Shown piece after piece: positions 7,839 to 16,824 of a DNA stretch of 64,000 bases; the first letter of the stretch is position 1; every line of letters begins with the position of its first letter. The notes below the pieces were generated by a model. That model had not been told where the DNA came from. It saw nothing but the letters and a program-made list of their open reading frames with translations, and did no database searches. Source of the stretch: Paludibacter sp. (GTDB lineage Bacteria > Bacteroidota > Bacteroidia > Bacteroidales > Paludibacteraceae); NCBI GenBank assembly GCA_028710415.1, contig JAQTUE010000010.1, positions 1 through 64,000 of the forward strand, given 5' to 3'. Made by a program: the position numbers and the translations under genes.

Positions 7839-7940
7839 ATATTCAAACTTAATCTGTGTTTTTGAGCATAAAACCACTGTTTTTTTAATGCATTTAACGT
7901 TTTTCAGGCCTTCTTTTTTACTCTAGTCCTGGTTAGTGAA

Positions 7941-8915
7941 TTAAAATCCGATTGCTTTGAGTCCTAATCCAGCTTTTTCATCCAATCCAAGCATTAGGTT
8001 CATGTTTTGTACGGCCTGACCGGAGGCTCCCTTGAGCAAATTATCAATCATGGATACAATTAATAGCTTGTCACCATGTTTTTCGAGGTACACCAGCCCT
8101 TTGTTTGTATTTACCACCTGTTTCAGGTCCGGATTCTTATCGACTACAAAGGTAAATGCACTGTCCTTATAAAAATCAACATATAATTTCTTTGCTTCTT
8201 CCAGGGGTAAGGTGCAATGGGTGTAAGTGGTTGCATAAATGCCCCGCGCAAAATTACCCCTGACAGGGATAAAGTTTACTGCTTTCTTAAATCCAGGTTG
8301 CAATTGGCGGAGTGATTGGCCGATTTCTTCCAGATGCTGGTGTCCAAAAGGTTTGTAAATGGATATGTTGTTATTCCTCCAACTGAAATGTGACGTATCC
8401 GATGGTTTTACACCTGCACCTGTAGAACCTGTGATGGCATTCACATGAATCTCATCAGTCAACAGGCCTGCTGCAGCCAATGGGAAGAGTGCCAGTTGAA
8501 TGGCAGTGGCAAAACATCCCGGATTGGCTATGCGGATAGCTGATCGTATTTCATCCCTGTTCAGTTCAGGTAAGCCGTAAATAAAGTCATGGTTCGGGCT
8601 TTTGGCACGGTAGTCGGTGGAAAGGTCGATAATCTTCATCGAAGCCGGAATCTCGTTACTGTCCATAAACTTCTTGCTGTCGCCATGTGCCGAGCAGAGG
8701 AACAAGGCATCCACTTCACTGAATGGTAGTCCGGAGGTAAATACCAGATCGGTTTCACCAATCAATCCACTGTGTACATCGGTTATCGGGTTGCCTGCAT
8801 TGCTCGTACTGTTTACAAACACGATTTCCACATTCGGATGGTTGATCAGGATCCGTAACAATTCTCCGGCGGTATATCCTGCGCCACCTATTACGCCTAC
8901 TTTTATTTTTGTCAT
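7941..8915 (-). CDS. argC: N-acetyl-gamma-glutamyl-phosphate reductase
   Basis: ArgC reduces N-acetylglutamyl phosphate to the semialdehyde with NADPH, the third step of arginine synthesis, in the cytoplasm. The 324-residue protein has the NADP-binding loop GGAGYTAGELL (10-20) and the catalytic Cys134 in NPGCFATA, both typical, and its length is normal for the type 1 family. No other arg gene is adjacent: the small-RNA repeats lie downstream and an accessory island upstream, so argC appears separated from the rest of the pathway here. Confidence 0.96.
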   Translation of the reverse strand: MTKIKVGVIGGAGYTAGELLRILINHPNVEIVFVNSTSNAGNPITDVHSGLIGETDLVFTSGLPFSEVDALFLCSAHGDSKKFMDSNEIPASMKIIDLSTDYRAKSPNHDFIYGLPELNRDEIRSAIRIANPGCFATAIQLALFPLAAAGLLTDEIHVNAITGSTGAGVKPSDTSHFSWRNNNISIYKPFGHQHLEEIGQSLRQLQPGFKKAVNFIPVRGNFARGIYATTYTHCTLPLEEAKKLYVDFYKDSAFTFVVDKNPDLKQVVNTNKGLVYLEKHGDKLLIVSMIDNLLKGASGQAVQNMNLMLGLDEKAGLGLKAIGF

Positions 8916-9228
8916 GAGAGATTATATAATTTTATTTTTTTATTTTTCGTTTTATTTAGTCCAGACTTTGAATGGATTAACTTATTATGGATATCTTATA
9001 AAGCCACCAATAAGAATTAATTTACATATATCCGAAAAAATAGATTCTTTTGTTTTTTAATAACATCCAAAATGCCAATTGCCCTATTTTTGCCCTATTA
9101 TGCTCCAATTTTGCCCTATTCTAAACTAATCACATCTCCATAAATAAGTATTAATATGAACACAATCAGGTATATATATTGAAATAATAATTTCAAAGTA
9201 ATATTTAATCAAAGTGCTAATTGCCCAA
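8916..9228. other. Intergenic region with GCCCTATT repeats
   Basis: AT-rich spacer with no coding frame I trust. The heptamer-like string ttgccctatt occurs three times at 9078-9120, and related ttgccc strings recur at the 3' end of the next gene, perhaps reflecting past extension or slippage of that gene's tail. Confidence 0.4.
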
Positions 9229-10566
9229 TTATTGCCCCATTTTAGAAATTGTTTCATATGAGACACCTGCTCCGGAATTACCAATTTTAATCAGAGTATG
9301 ATAATTTTCTACCAATTCGGTTAAATCGTAAGAAGCTGTTCGTTTTGAGATATTGTTTATCTGTTGATAATTTCTATTTGTAATTTTTCCATGCAGTTTA
9401 ACATAATGCATTGCATTAATTTGTCTATCATTTAAACCAATTCTTTTAAGATAACTTTGATCGAAAATATCCTTCCTGAACTCCACCCAGAAGCCTGACA
9501 TATCATAATAATAGTTAGGCTTTGGAAATCCAGCCTTGATACATTCATTGATCATTTTCAAAGTCCCTCGCCCCCATGATTCAATATATCCGCTTCGGAA
9601 AAGTGCATTGGCAATATCCGGATTATATGGTTTGGAAGGGTGCTTCACCAATAAATTTTCAATTGTCCAGTTTTCCGGCAACTGACCTTCATTCCAAAAA
9701 ATGATTTTTTCTTGATAAACACTTATTTGAATAGGAGTTCCACCTGAATAATCTTTATGACAAACAGCATTTAATAGTGCTTCCCGGATTGCTTCTTTTG
9801 CATATTCAAATTTTTCCAACCGATTCAAGCCTTCATAGCTGATTTCAGCTATCATGTATTTTGTAAAAAGCAAATCTGATGCTTTTTCTATTTGGTCAAA
9901 TAGATTGCCATGAATCTCATCCTGGTATTTCAAATCATCATCGCTCTGAAAATAACCAATCTTTATATAAGCACCTGTAACAAACTTTTCAGGGTTCGGG
10001 TGAAATAATAATATAGCAGACCGTTTCAAATAGTCGTTCTCAATCAATAACAGATTTTCTAATAAAATACTGTTGCTGTCATTTATGTTTTCTTTTTCAA
10101 TGCGCTGACTATTTAAAGCTTGGCTTCTAAATAGATCAAATGTTTCTTGTTTTAAATCTTCAATTGCCACATTTGGTACAGGTACGCTATCCCAACGTTT
10201 TCCATTACGTTGTAACAAAAACTTATCCAATGCCAAACCTTTTAGTTCTTGTTTCGTGCTTCCGCTTCGGTAATGGTACTGTCCTTTATAATTTACAGGA
10301 AATGGTTGAGGATCTACTGCAATTTCAATATAGTCACCCTCTTTTGTTTCATATAAATTTACATCTACTATAATTCCAAGGATGTCTTTTACTTTGTTAG
10401 GAATATCTTGCATTAATTTTTGAGAATTAGTAACTCCCACAACATCTCCAATGTTGTTTTTCCCAATGTAGATAGTACCACCTTTTGCATTGGCGAAACC
10501 ACAGATCCATTTCAGGTATTCATCCCGCCATGTTTCTTTCCATTCAATGTTTTGGTTCTCGGACAT
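9229..10566 (-). CDS. AlbA_2/HATPase predicted transcriptional regulator (COG2865 type)
   Basis: The 445-residue protein has an N-terminal AlbA_2 (Schlafen AAA_4-like) DNA-binding domain with FANAKGGTIYIG at 24-35. A GHKL-type ATP-binding domain follows, with the N-box REALLNAVCHKDYSGG (261-276) and GYIESWGRGTLKMI (326-339). A winged helix occupies about 370-440. Such proteins are often annotated as ATP-binding or RecG-like regulators and are common in genomic islands; their targets are mostly unknown. It is separated from the orphan higA by about 100 bases. Function beyond nucleic-acid and ATP binding is inference. Confidence 0.85.
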   Translation of the reverse strand: MSENQNIEWKETWRDEYLKWICGFANAKGGTIYIGKNNIGDVVGVTNSQKLMQDIPNKVKDILGIIVDVNLYETKEGDYIEIAVDPQPFPVNYKGQYHYRSGSTKQELKGLALDKFLLQRNGKRWDSVPVPNVAIEDLKQETFDLFRSQALNSQRIEKENINDSNSILLENLLLIENDYLKRSAILLFHPNPEKFVTGAYIKIGYFQSDDDLKYQDEIHGNLFDQIEKASDLLFTKYMIAEISYEGLNRLEKFEYAKEAIREALLNAVCHKDYSGGTPIQISVYQEKIIFWNEGQLPENWTIENLLVKHPSKPYNPDIANALFRSGYIESWGRGTLKMINECIKAGFPKPNYYYDMSGFWVEFRKDIFDQSYLKRIGLNDRQINAMHYVKLHGKITNRNYQQINNISKRTASYDLTELVENYHTLIKIGNSGAGVSYETISKMGQ

Positions 10567-10667
10567 CTTTTACTTGAATTATTTCAAACAAAAATGTTTA
10601 TAAAATTAAAACAAATTATTGAATAGTCGATCAGATTAACTCTTCTCATTAATTCAATCACTTAATT

Positions 10668-10919
10668 TTATTTTAATAATCTCTCTTCTATATCAAAATC
10701 ATTCTGCAACCCCAACCAGAATCTTTCAGAATTACCGAAATAAGCACTAAGTCTCAATGCCGTATCTGCGGTAATCCTACGTTTACCCTTGATAATTTGT
10801 GAAATACGTGTTTGAGGTATTTCCAGATCTTTTGAAAGCTTGGTTGCCGTAATCTTCAAGGGGATTAAAAATTCCTCTTTCAGGATCTCTCCGGGATGTA
10901 TATTTTTTAATCTGTCCAT
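10668..10919 (-). CDS. higA: HigA-family antitoxin, orphan
   Basis: An 83-residue helix-turn-helix protein with the HigA/VapI opening MDRLKNIHPGEILKEEFL and the HTH TKLSKDLEIPQTRISQIIKG. HigA normally binds and neutralises the mRNA-cleaving toxin HigB, encoded just upstream, and represses the operon. Only about 100 bases separate this start from the dprA-like gene, too short for higB, so the antitoxin is alone. I start at the second ATG, where family members begin; seven upstream codons remain open and overlap a TACTTTTG -7-like box. Confidence 0.85.
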   Translation of the reverse strand: MDRLKNIHPGEILKEEFLIPLKITATKLSKDLEIPQTRISQIIKGKRRITADTALRLSAYFGNSERFWLGLQNDFDIEERLLK

Positions 10920-11016
10920 ATTCAATACAAAAGTAAGCATATTGTTTTGAATTTATCGGATATCAGGTAGAATGCTCTCATTAATAACGTTTAAAAGAGA
11001 ATATTTTCATTCGATT

Positions 11017-12120
11017 TCAATCAAAAAGCGTCTGTTGTTTCCCTGTATACCTCAGCGGCTTCTTATTGATGGTGTCTATTCCTTTTTGACCTTTCAGGAA
11101 ATCCCTGAGCCTGGTCTCGCTCCAGTTCATATCAAGCCTTTTGAGGATATCCTTGGTGGTATATTCCCCTGACTTTAATAGCTCCAGGACCTTTATCTCC
11201 AACTCAGCGTCAAGAGCCTTTGCAAGTATTGCCGATTCATTCAGTATCTCATTGCCCTGCATATCTACCGGGATGGCCCCCTTTTCAATCAGCAACTCGT
11301 TAGCATTTACTTCTGATGGTTCCGGTTTCCGCACGTATATCTTTCTTTTCTTTCGTAGGCCATCCAGTACGCCTGACCAGGTTCCGCCGGTTTCAGATGA
11401 TTCGGCCACATAGATCTCATCAGCCAGGGCATAGATAATCGGGTTGCGAGCCATGGCCAGCTCCGCCTTCCAGGGTGCCCGTGGGTGAAACACACTCACC
11501 ACCAGCACATCGCCATCGACAATCTGTTTGTAATAGGTTTTAAATCCCGTGCTGAAAGTCATGATACCCTGAGGCAAAACGATAATGCTTTGCCCGATGT
11601 ATTTGATGGCTGAGTCAAGCGCCTGTTTGTCAACCCCTCTTGCAAAACCACTGACAACAACCTTGAAATCTCTTGTTGCCATTTGGGCGATATGATCGGT
11701 AAATTCAAGTGATACCTCCGATGCTTCCCGTGATCCAACGATGGCTACCGATTTCTCCAGCAGGATTTGCTTGTTGCCTTTTACGTACAACAGGGCAGGG
11801 GCATGGTTTGTCTTTAAATTGTTTTTGAGTGTCTGGGAATATTCGGGGGAGGTGACAGGAATCAGTTCATACCCTTCGTTCTCCAGTTGTTCCGCCAGAA
11901 AGGCATTGTTGGGCAATTCCACCTTGGCAGCATTCAGTTCTTCAATGTCATTCTGTTCCAGGGCAAACAGCCTTTGCCATTCAGTCTCAGGCAAATTAAA
12001 AAACTCTTCAATGCTGATATGTTGATCCTGTGAAAACTGAGTTATAAGCGTGTTGATCTTTGCATAGCCCCATCCGGGAATATGTGCCAGTGTAATCCAA
12101 TATGCGGCTTCATTCATCAT
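11017..12120 (-). CDS. DprA/Smf-like protein partnered with RecQ
   Basis: The 367-residue protein carries a DprA/SMF Rossmann (SLOG-type) domain: VAIVGSREAS (125-134), VSGFARGVDKQA (156-167), MARNPIIYALAD (223-234) and SSETGGTW (241-248). A C-terminal winged helix follows. Classical DprA loads RecA onto incoming DNA during transformation. Here the start overlaps the end of a RecQ-phosphoribosyltransferase gene by 11 bases, so the two are translationally coupled and likely act together, an arrangement more suggestive of a DNA-processing or defence module than of competence. The housekeeping dprA may be elsewhere. Confidence 0.85.
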   Translation of the reverse strand: MMNEAAYWITLAHIPGWGYAKINTLITQFSQDQHISIEEFFNLPETEWQRLFALEQNDIEELNAAKVELPNNAFLAEQLENEGYELIPVTSPEYSQTLKNNLKTNHAPALLYVKGNKQILLEKSVAIVGSREASEVSLEFTDHIAQMATRDFKVVVSGFARGVDKQALDSAIKYIGQSIIVLPQGIMTFSTGFKTYYKQIVDGDVLVVSVFHPRAPWKAELAMARNPIIYALADEIYVAESSETGGTWSGVLDGLRKKRKIYVRKPEPSEVNANELLIEKGAIPVDMQGNEILNESAILAKALDAELEIKVLELLKSGEYTTKDILKRLDMNWSETRLRDFLKGQKGIDTINKKPLRYTGKQQTLFD

Positions 12121-14131
12121 GTATATCTCCTCCTACCGTGCGGGCAATGACAAGCGGTGCAATGCTTGCCGCCCCAAGTTTTGTCAGGTATTTCCCAATT
12201 TCTTTAATGGTTGCACCACTGTCGAATATATCGTCGATTAATAAAATGTTTTTATCCTCTATCTCTTCCGGTGATTCGTAAATGAACGCGTCAGCCACAT
12301 TATCGTGTTTCAGGTAGTGATTTTCAAATACTTTCTGCTCACTGGTCAGCCTTTGCTTCTTCAGCTTATGCGAAACCGGTATCTTCAAAGCACGCGCAAT
12401 CTTTTCTGCAAAGTTTTTTACCAGATCTCCCGAAACGGTAGGTGGAACATACACTAACAAATCAAATTGCTGTTCCCCAAACTTCTTCCGGTATGCTTTC
12501 AATGTCTGCCTGACAAGAAAATCCGGAAAGTCACCTGCTCCTTCGTACTTGCTGCGATGAATGGCTGCCCCTATATTTGAGAAGCCATAGAATGAAGCTG
12601 CAATTCCATCCACTAAACAGGCACCTTTTGTTTCGGCATGAATATCCGGGAAATAGTTATCACGAAAGTCTTTCAGCCTTTCCGTCCACTCGGGAGTGAC
12701 AAGTACCCTGATCTTTTTTTGCCCGGTATTATCGCAATTATTGAAGCTCAGTTTCGATTCATCCCCTAAGTAGGCACAAAGGTACTTCATTCTCGATTCG
12801 GTTGTGTCAATATATCCCAACATTTTTTCCAACTCCCGGGTCTTGCAGGCTCGTAATTCTTCAAAAAGTGCTGTGTTAAGATCAGGTGCACCTGAAATAT
12901 ATTCGTATTTCTTGCATTTTCCAAAGGTTACTTCCCGTATTATTTTTTGTTCTACCAGGTCGGCTTTTATCACCCGGAACTGATTATTTTTCAGATTTGT
13001 TTTTCGCATCAGGTCTTTCTCACCCAGCAATTCGCTCTTGATGGCCCGGATCACTCTCCCGTATTTTGAAATCGCGGGCCTGCCTCCTTCAATAAATACT
13101 TCCGGCAACCGCTTGTCGTCAGGGTGATAAAACAGGATGATCCAGGCAGGCACACCATCCCTGCCAGCACGCCCTATTTCCTGGTAGTAGTGAATGGGCG
13201 ACTGTGGTATCTGGGTATGGATGATAAACCGGATATCAGGTTTGTCAATCCCCATACCCAGTGCATTGGTGGAGATTACGCACTTCCAGTCATTATTCAT
13301 CAGCCCGTTTTCAATGGCAATTCTCGATTCTGTATCCAGACCCGCGTTGTAACCAATGGAAGATATGTGCAGGTGTTCAAGCCATTTGGAATAAATCTCG
13401 GTATCCATGCGTGTACCGGTATAAAGCAGTCCCGTCCCGGGCAATTTCTCCAGATTCTTCCCCAGCCAGATCAGTTTTTCATCCTCCGATTCCACCTTGA
13501 TAACAAACAACCGGAAGCTTTCCCGCATCAGGTTACCCCTAATTACCGACAGGTTTCCTCCCATTTGTTTTTCAATATCACTTTGTACACGCGGTGTGGC
13601 TGTAGCCGTGGTTGCAAGAACCGGAAGTCCTTTCGGCAGTAATTGAACCAGGTTGATGATCCGTTTGAAGGCAGGTCGAAAATCATGTCCCCACACCGAG
13701 ATACAATGTGCTTCGTCCACTACCACCATCGAGAGGTTCAGTTCCCGGGTTGCTTCCAGCCATTCCGGGTTTTCCTGACGTTCGGGGGCAATGTACAGGA
13801 TCTTAACTTTGCCTTGCTTGGCTTCAGCAATGATGCTTGAATTTTCCTCGTGGGTTTGTTCGCTGTTGATGCATTTGGCTGGGATGCCCAGTGACGACAG
13901 CTTTTTTGCCTGGTCGCGCATCAAAGCTATTAAGGGTGAGAACACAACAGTGATCCCTTTAAACAGGATAGCCGGAAATTGAAAGCAAAGTGATTTGCCG
14001 AACCCCGTCTTTTCGATCAGTAATACTCTTTCTCCAAGCAACAACTTTTCAATTGTAGTCCATTGTTCATCATAAAAGCGACTCAACTGAAACCTGTTTC
14101 GTAAAACAACTTCTGCTTCCTGCCGGTTCAT
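12110..14131 (-). CDS. RecQ-family helicase fused to a phosphoribosyltransferase domain
   Basis: The 673-residue protein has a complete RecQ helicase core: TGFGKS (42-47), DEAH (139-142), ATTATATP (173-180) and QEIGRAGRDG (317-326). The zinc region keeps Cys429, Cys452 and Cys466, but the fourth ligand is not obvious. HRDC is absent. Instead residues 550-673 form a type I phosphoribosyltransferase domain with the PRPP loop LLIDDIFDSGATIKE (630-644), close to ComF. The helicase would unwind DNA 3'-5'. What the transferase domain modifies or senses is unknown. Its stop overlaps the dprA-like start, making a two-gene operon. Confidence 0.88.
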   Translation of the reverse strand: MNRQEAEVVLRNRFQLSRFYDEQWTTIEKLLLGERVLLIEKTGFGKSLCFQFPAILFKGITVVFSPLIALMRDQAKKLSSLGIPAKCINSEQTHEENSSIIAEAKQGKVKILYIAPERQENPEWLEATRELNLSMVVVDEAHCISVWGHDFRPAFKRIINLVQLLPKGLPVLATTATATPRVQSDIEKQMGGNLSVIRGNLMRESFRLFVIKVESEDEKLIWLGKNLEKLPGTGLLYTGTRMDTEIYSKWLEHLHISSIGYNAGLDTESRIAIENGLMNNDWKCVISTNALGMGIDKPDIRFIIHTQIPQSPIHYYQEIGRAGRDGVPAWIILFYHPDDKRLPEVFIEGGRPAISKYGRVIRAIKSELLGEKDLMRKTNLKNNQFRVIKADLVEQKIIREVTFGKCKKYEYISGAPDLNTALFEELRACKTRELEKMLGYIDTTESRMKYLCAYLGDESKLSFNNCDNTGQKKIRVLVTPEWTERLKDFRDNYFPDIHAETKGACLVDGIAASFYGFSNIGAAIHRSKYEGAGDFPDFLVRQTLKAYRKKFGEQQFDLLVYVPPTVSGDLVKNFAEKIARALKIPVSHKLKKQRLTSEQKVFENHYLKHDNVADAFIYESPEEIEDKNILLIDDIFDSGATIKEIGKYLTKLGAASIAPLVIARTVGGDIHDE

Positions 14132-14576
14132 AACCCATGGTGTTTGAATTTTATATTCTGAAGTAAGAAAAATCTTTTCGAACTACTAAAAAATCATCAA
14201 ACCCAACGAATTAGCTTAGACCAATCAACAGGCAAACTTAAGACTTCCATAACAAATTTAAATAACCTATTGTTTTATTAACCGTGAATTTCTTCAATAT
14301 AAAAGTTGCATTATTAATAACTTGTGGTCACATTATTTGTTTACTCCAAAAGATGATGACAATACGAACCAAAAATATTATCCATTAATGGTTGAATTGC
14401 AATTATCTCCGCATAACATGGATTGGAACCTTTATATTATTTGTCATTCCCACGGAAAAGGGTTCTAAGGGGGAATGTTAAATATTATGGATCGATTGGA
14501 AATAATGAATACAGATATTTGAAAACGATATTAAAACCCGTATCTTCGTGAGGTGAATATAATACGAATAATTAGT
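14132..14576. other. Divergent intergenic region, nothing recognised
   Basis: About 445 AT-rich bases between recQ (minus) and the hicA remnant (plus). I found no frame, RNA fold or clear promoter pair that I would defend; both operons must start here. Confidence 0.4.
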
Positions 14577-14765
14577 ATGAAATATTCAGAATTGGAACGT
14601 AAACTCTTAAAGGCAGGCTGTCAATTGGTCAGGAGTGGTGGAAATCACCCTGTTTGATTTAGTCCGATTACGGGCATGACCTTTCCAACAGGCAACCACA
14701 AAAGCGAAGAAGTAAAAACAGGAACTTTAAAATCCATCAGCAAACTATCAGGGATAAAACTATAA
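14577..14765 (+). pseudogene. hicA: HicA toxin gene with in-frame stop
   Basis: The frame reads MKYSELERKLLKAGCQLVRS, then GGNHPV, then a TGA at 14655-14657, then continues without shift as FSPITGMTFPTGNHKSEEV and ends with SISKLSGIKL and a normal stop. HicA proteins have a Trp at this place (NHP-I/V-W), so a TGG-to-TGA change explains the break. The catalytic His in GGNHP and the rest of the dsRBD-like fold are otherwise kept. The decay looks recent, or it could be a sequencing error. hicB follows 13 bases downstream. Confidence 0.85.
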
Positions 14766-14778
14766 TACTATTTTAAAA

Positions 14779-15186
14779 ATGAAAGCAATAGTTATAATTG
14801 AAAGAGGCAACGACGGTACTTATGACGCATATTTGGAAAATACTGAAAATTTAAGTTTCGGGTTACTCGGTCAGGGTAAGACAGTAAAGGATACAATGGA
14901 TGACTTTCTGAATTCCAGGGATGAAATGAAAGCCTATTTTGAAGAAGAAGGAAAACCGTTTCCAGATGATTTGGAATTTGTCTTTAAATATGATGTGCCT
15001 TCATTTCTATCCTATTATTCTAAAATTTTATCATTGGCTGGTTTAGAACGCTTGACCGGTGTAAATCAAGGACAATTAAGCCACTATGTGACCGGACATA
15101 GAAAACCAAATGCTAAAACAACAGAAAAGATAGAAAAATCGCTGCATAATTTTGCCCACGAGATAAGTCAGATTCATTTTGTGTAA
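14779..15186 (+). CDS. hicB: HicB-family antitoxin
   Basis: The 135-residue protein has the HicB partial RNase H-like fold (VIIERGNDGTYDAYLEN, then LGQGKTVKDTMDDFL) and a C-terminal Xre-type helix-turn-helix (LERLTGVNQGQLSHYVTG). HicB neutralises the HicA ribonuclease and represses its operon. With hicA interrupted, the antitoxin appears intact on its own, the order of decay expected when loss of the toxin comes first. Confidence 0.88.
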   Translation: MKAIVIIERGNDGTYDAYLENTENLSFGLLGQGKTVKDTMDDFLNSRDEMKAYFEEEGKPFPDDLEFVFKYDVPSFLSYYSKILSLAGLERLTGVNQGQLSHYVTGHRKPNAKTTEKIEKSLHNFAHEISQIHFV

Positions 15187-15450
15187 TAAATCTCTTTTTT
15201 TTTTCAGGTAATTTATGCGCAGCATTATTTCTTTGTCATGAATTAACCCTCTGACAATGCATTTATCATTCTATACTGCCAGACCATATTTTACTGCCGT
15301 TTCATACTTGCCGGGTGGGATAGAAATTGTCGTTTTGTAAGCGGCAAAAAATATTTTTATAAACCCAACCTTTGAAGCTTTGTAGGCAGGTATACTCTCT
15401 GTCAATCCTCATGCTGGAAAGTTACATGATAGGTTTATAGAACCGGACGG
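15187..15450. other. Intergenic region, nothing recognised
   Basis: Convergent spacer of about 260 bases with no frame, stable hairpin or repeat that I can support. Confidence 0.35.
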
Positions 15451-15918
15451 CTATTTTATTACCTCTCTACATGTTTTGCAGTATTGTCTTACCCGCATAT
15501 TCCCAATTGGAATACCTGTCATGAAAGCCAGCAGGATATTAAAGACCTTTAGTGCTTTATGTTTTCCAAGTCCAAAGCTAATCTCCGTTGATCCGCAAAA
15601 AGGACAAACTGTTTCTGCCTGTTCAGGTTCAATTTTATCCTTTAAAAGTTCCCTCGATTTTTCATAATCCTCCTCAATCACAAATACCTGTATCCCCGAT
15701 CCAAACAAATTGTAATAGTTCGGCATCAGGGTTGCGAAATTCTCATTCGTCAGGAAGCATTCAATCCCTTCGTTGGTGAGCCTGTCTTTAATGAAATAGG
15801 CCTCCGTAATGTTATCACAGGTAATGAGTTGGATTGTTTTTGATTGATCCAAAGCTGTTTTTTTATTATTATTGAACTTCTTTTTCAGTAATTGCATTAA
15901 TAAGTTTTTGAATAACAT
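15451..15918 (-). CDS. DUF2007-type protein with zinc ribbon
   Basis: A protein of up to 155 residues. A DUF2007-like domain (IQLITCDNITEAYFIKDRLTNEGIECF...GIQVFV) is followed by a four-Cys zinc ribbon, CPFCG then CKTC. DUF2007 is described as a putative signal-transducing domain related to GlnB; the ligand is unknown. The first ATG overlaps the upstream membrane-protein gene by 50 bases; a second ATG seven codons in (15897) would cut the overlap to 29. The overlap implies cotranscription with that gene. Confidence 0.7.
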   Translation of the reverse strand: MLFKNLLMQLLKKKFNNNKKTALDQSKTIQLITCDNITEAYFIKDRLTNEGIECFLTNENFATLMPNYYNLFGSGIQVFVIEEDYEKSRELLKDKIEPEQAETVCPFCGSTEISFGLGKHKALKVFNILLAFMTGIPIGNMRVRQYCKTCREVIK

Positions 15919-16414
15919 AAATCCCTATTGGGGGTATGCACAACAGAAAAATATAATTTATATAATCGGATTTTTTCTCAGTTCGTTTGTCATAATTCCG
16001 AACAAACCCTTTCACCCAATAATAAAGTATGTAGATTATCGATATAATTTCAAATACTCCAAAAGCTATACTAATTGGAATTATTATGTAGATATTAATT
16101 GACGATTTGTAACATACAATTATTGATGAAAATAAAATAGATATAAATATTGATAAAACAGACATCTGGAATTTTAAGAATTCCTTTTTTCTATTTTCCT
16201 TTTTATCCTTTAAAAATAAAACATATCCGGTATATAAGTACCACAACAATATTGGTGTAATATTAAAAGTAAAAAAGATGGGTACATTTAAAGATAAAGA
16301 ACTATCATCTAACATAGAAATAAAACCAGTCGAAATAATGAATGCCAATATCTGAAATACAGAAAAAGTTATTAGAAATACTGATGGTTTTATACGAAAC
16401 ATCTTATTTATCAT
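15869..16414 (-). CDS. Hypothetical membrane protein
   Basis: I do not recognise a family. The 181-residue protein shows about five hydrophobic segments (for example VFLITFSVFQILAFIISTGF, IYIIIPISIAFGVFEIISII and YIFLLCIPPIGIYVI) separated by short charged loops such as KDKKENRKKEF. It is AT-rich, and its 3' end overlaps the DUF2007-type gene, while the DUF1294 gene ends a few bases upstream, so the three form a likely operon of small membrane-associated proteins. Confidence 0.65.
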   Translation of the reverse strand: MINKMFRIKPSVFLITFSVFQILAFIISTGFISMLDDSSLSLNVPIFFTFNITPILLWYLYTGYVLFLKDKKENRKKEFLKFQMSVLSIFISILFSSIIVCYKSSINIYIIIPISIAFGVFEIISIIYILYYWVKGFVRNYDKRTEKKSDYINYIFLLCIPPIGIYVIQKLINAITEKEVQ

Positions 16415-16423
16415 CTTTTTCTA

Positions 16424-16696
16424 TTATTTCAAATTTGTAAAATATATAATTACTATCCACCCAATCATCATCACCCAAGTCACCCCATAATACCTAAACT
16501 TCCGGTTCTTATGATGAATACTGTACATTAAGACTATGTTAGTAAATACCCCACCTAGCAATTCAAGCACATGCAAGGTACGTTCCGGAACACGTCGGTG
16601 GTTTTTTATTGCAACGCGCTTGTCATATATGAATACAATTCCGCTTGCAAGGTTTATGATAATCAGGTAAATCAAAAATATCGTATCAATCATCAT
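16424..16696 (-). CDS. DUF1294 membrane protein
   Basis: A 90-residue protein matching DUF1294: YLIIINLASGIVFIYDKRVA, then the conserved basic stretch RRVPERTLHVLELLGG, and a final membrane segment. The family occurs alone or fused to cold-shock domains; its function is unknown. The stop lies nine bases from the next gene on the same strand, so translation may be coupled. Confidence 0.85.
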   Translation of the reverse strand: MMIDTIFLIYLIIINLASGIVFIYDKRVAIKNHRRVPERTLHVLELLGGVFTNIVLMYSIHHKNRKFRYYGVTWVMMIGWIVIIYFTNLK

Positions 16697-16824
16697 GCTT
16701 TATGTTTTCTACCTCCAATTGTAATTCTTTAACTGTGGTACAAATTGTACCCCAGTTGCTTTTTAGGTAATGATCAATAGTCCTCTTCCATTCTAGTTAT
16801 TTGCTTTGAATATGACCTGAATGT

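Larger units (their letters stand above)
6767..7880 (-). repeat. Three tandem ~405-bp units encoding small-RNA genes
   Basis: Three imperfect tandem copies with a period of 404-409 bp. The best-conserved block runs from the palindrome ATGTTATATAACAT through the minus-strand promoter to the GGTAGTCA hairpin. The 3' parts and terminators have diverged. No protein-coding frame is shared by all three copies, so the conserved output appears to be RNA. Confidence 0.85.

Noticed and set aside
13124..13642. 172-codon frame opposite recQ
   Set aside because: Antisense shadow of the RecQ motifs, without any recognisable signature.
9229..14131. Known defence systems such as Druantia or Zorya
   Set aside because: None of their marker proteins is present; the RecQ-phosphoribosyltransferase/DprA pair does not fit those architectures.
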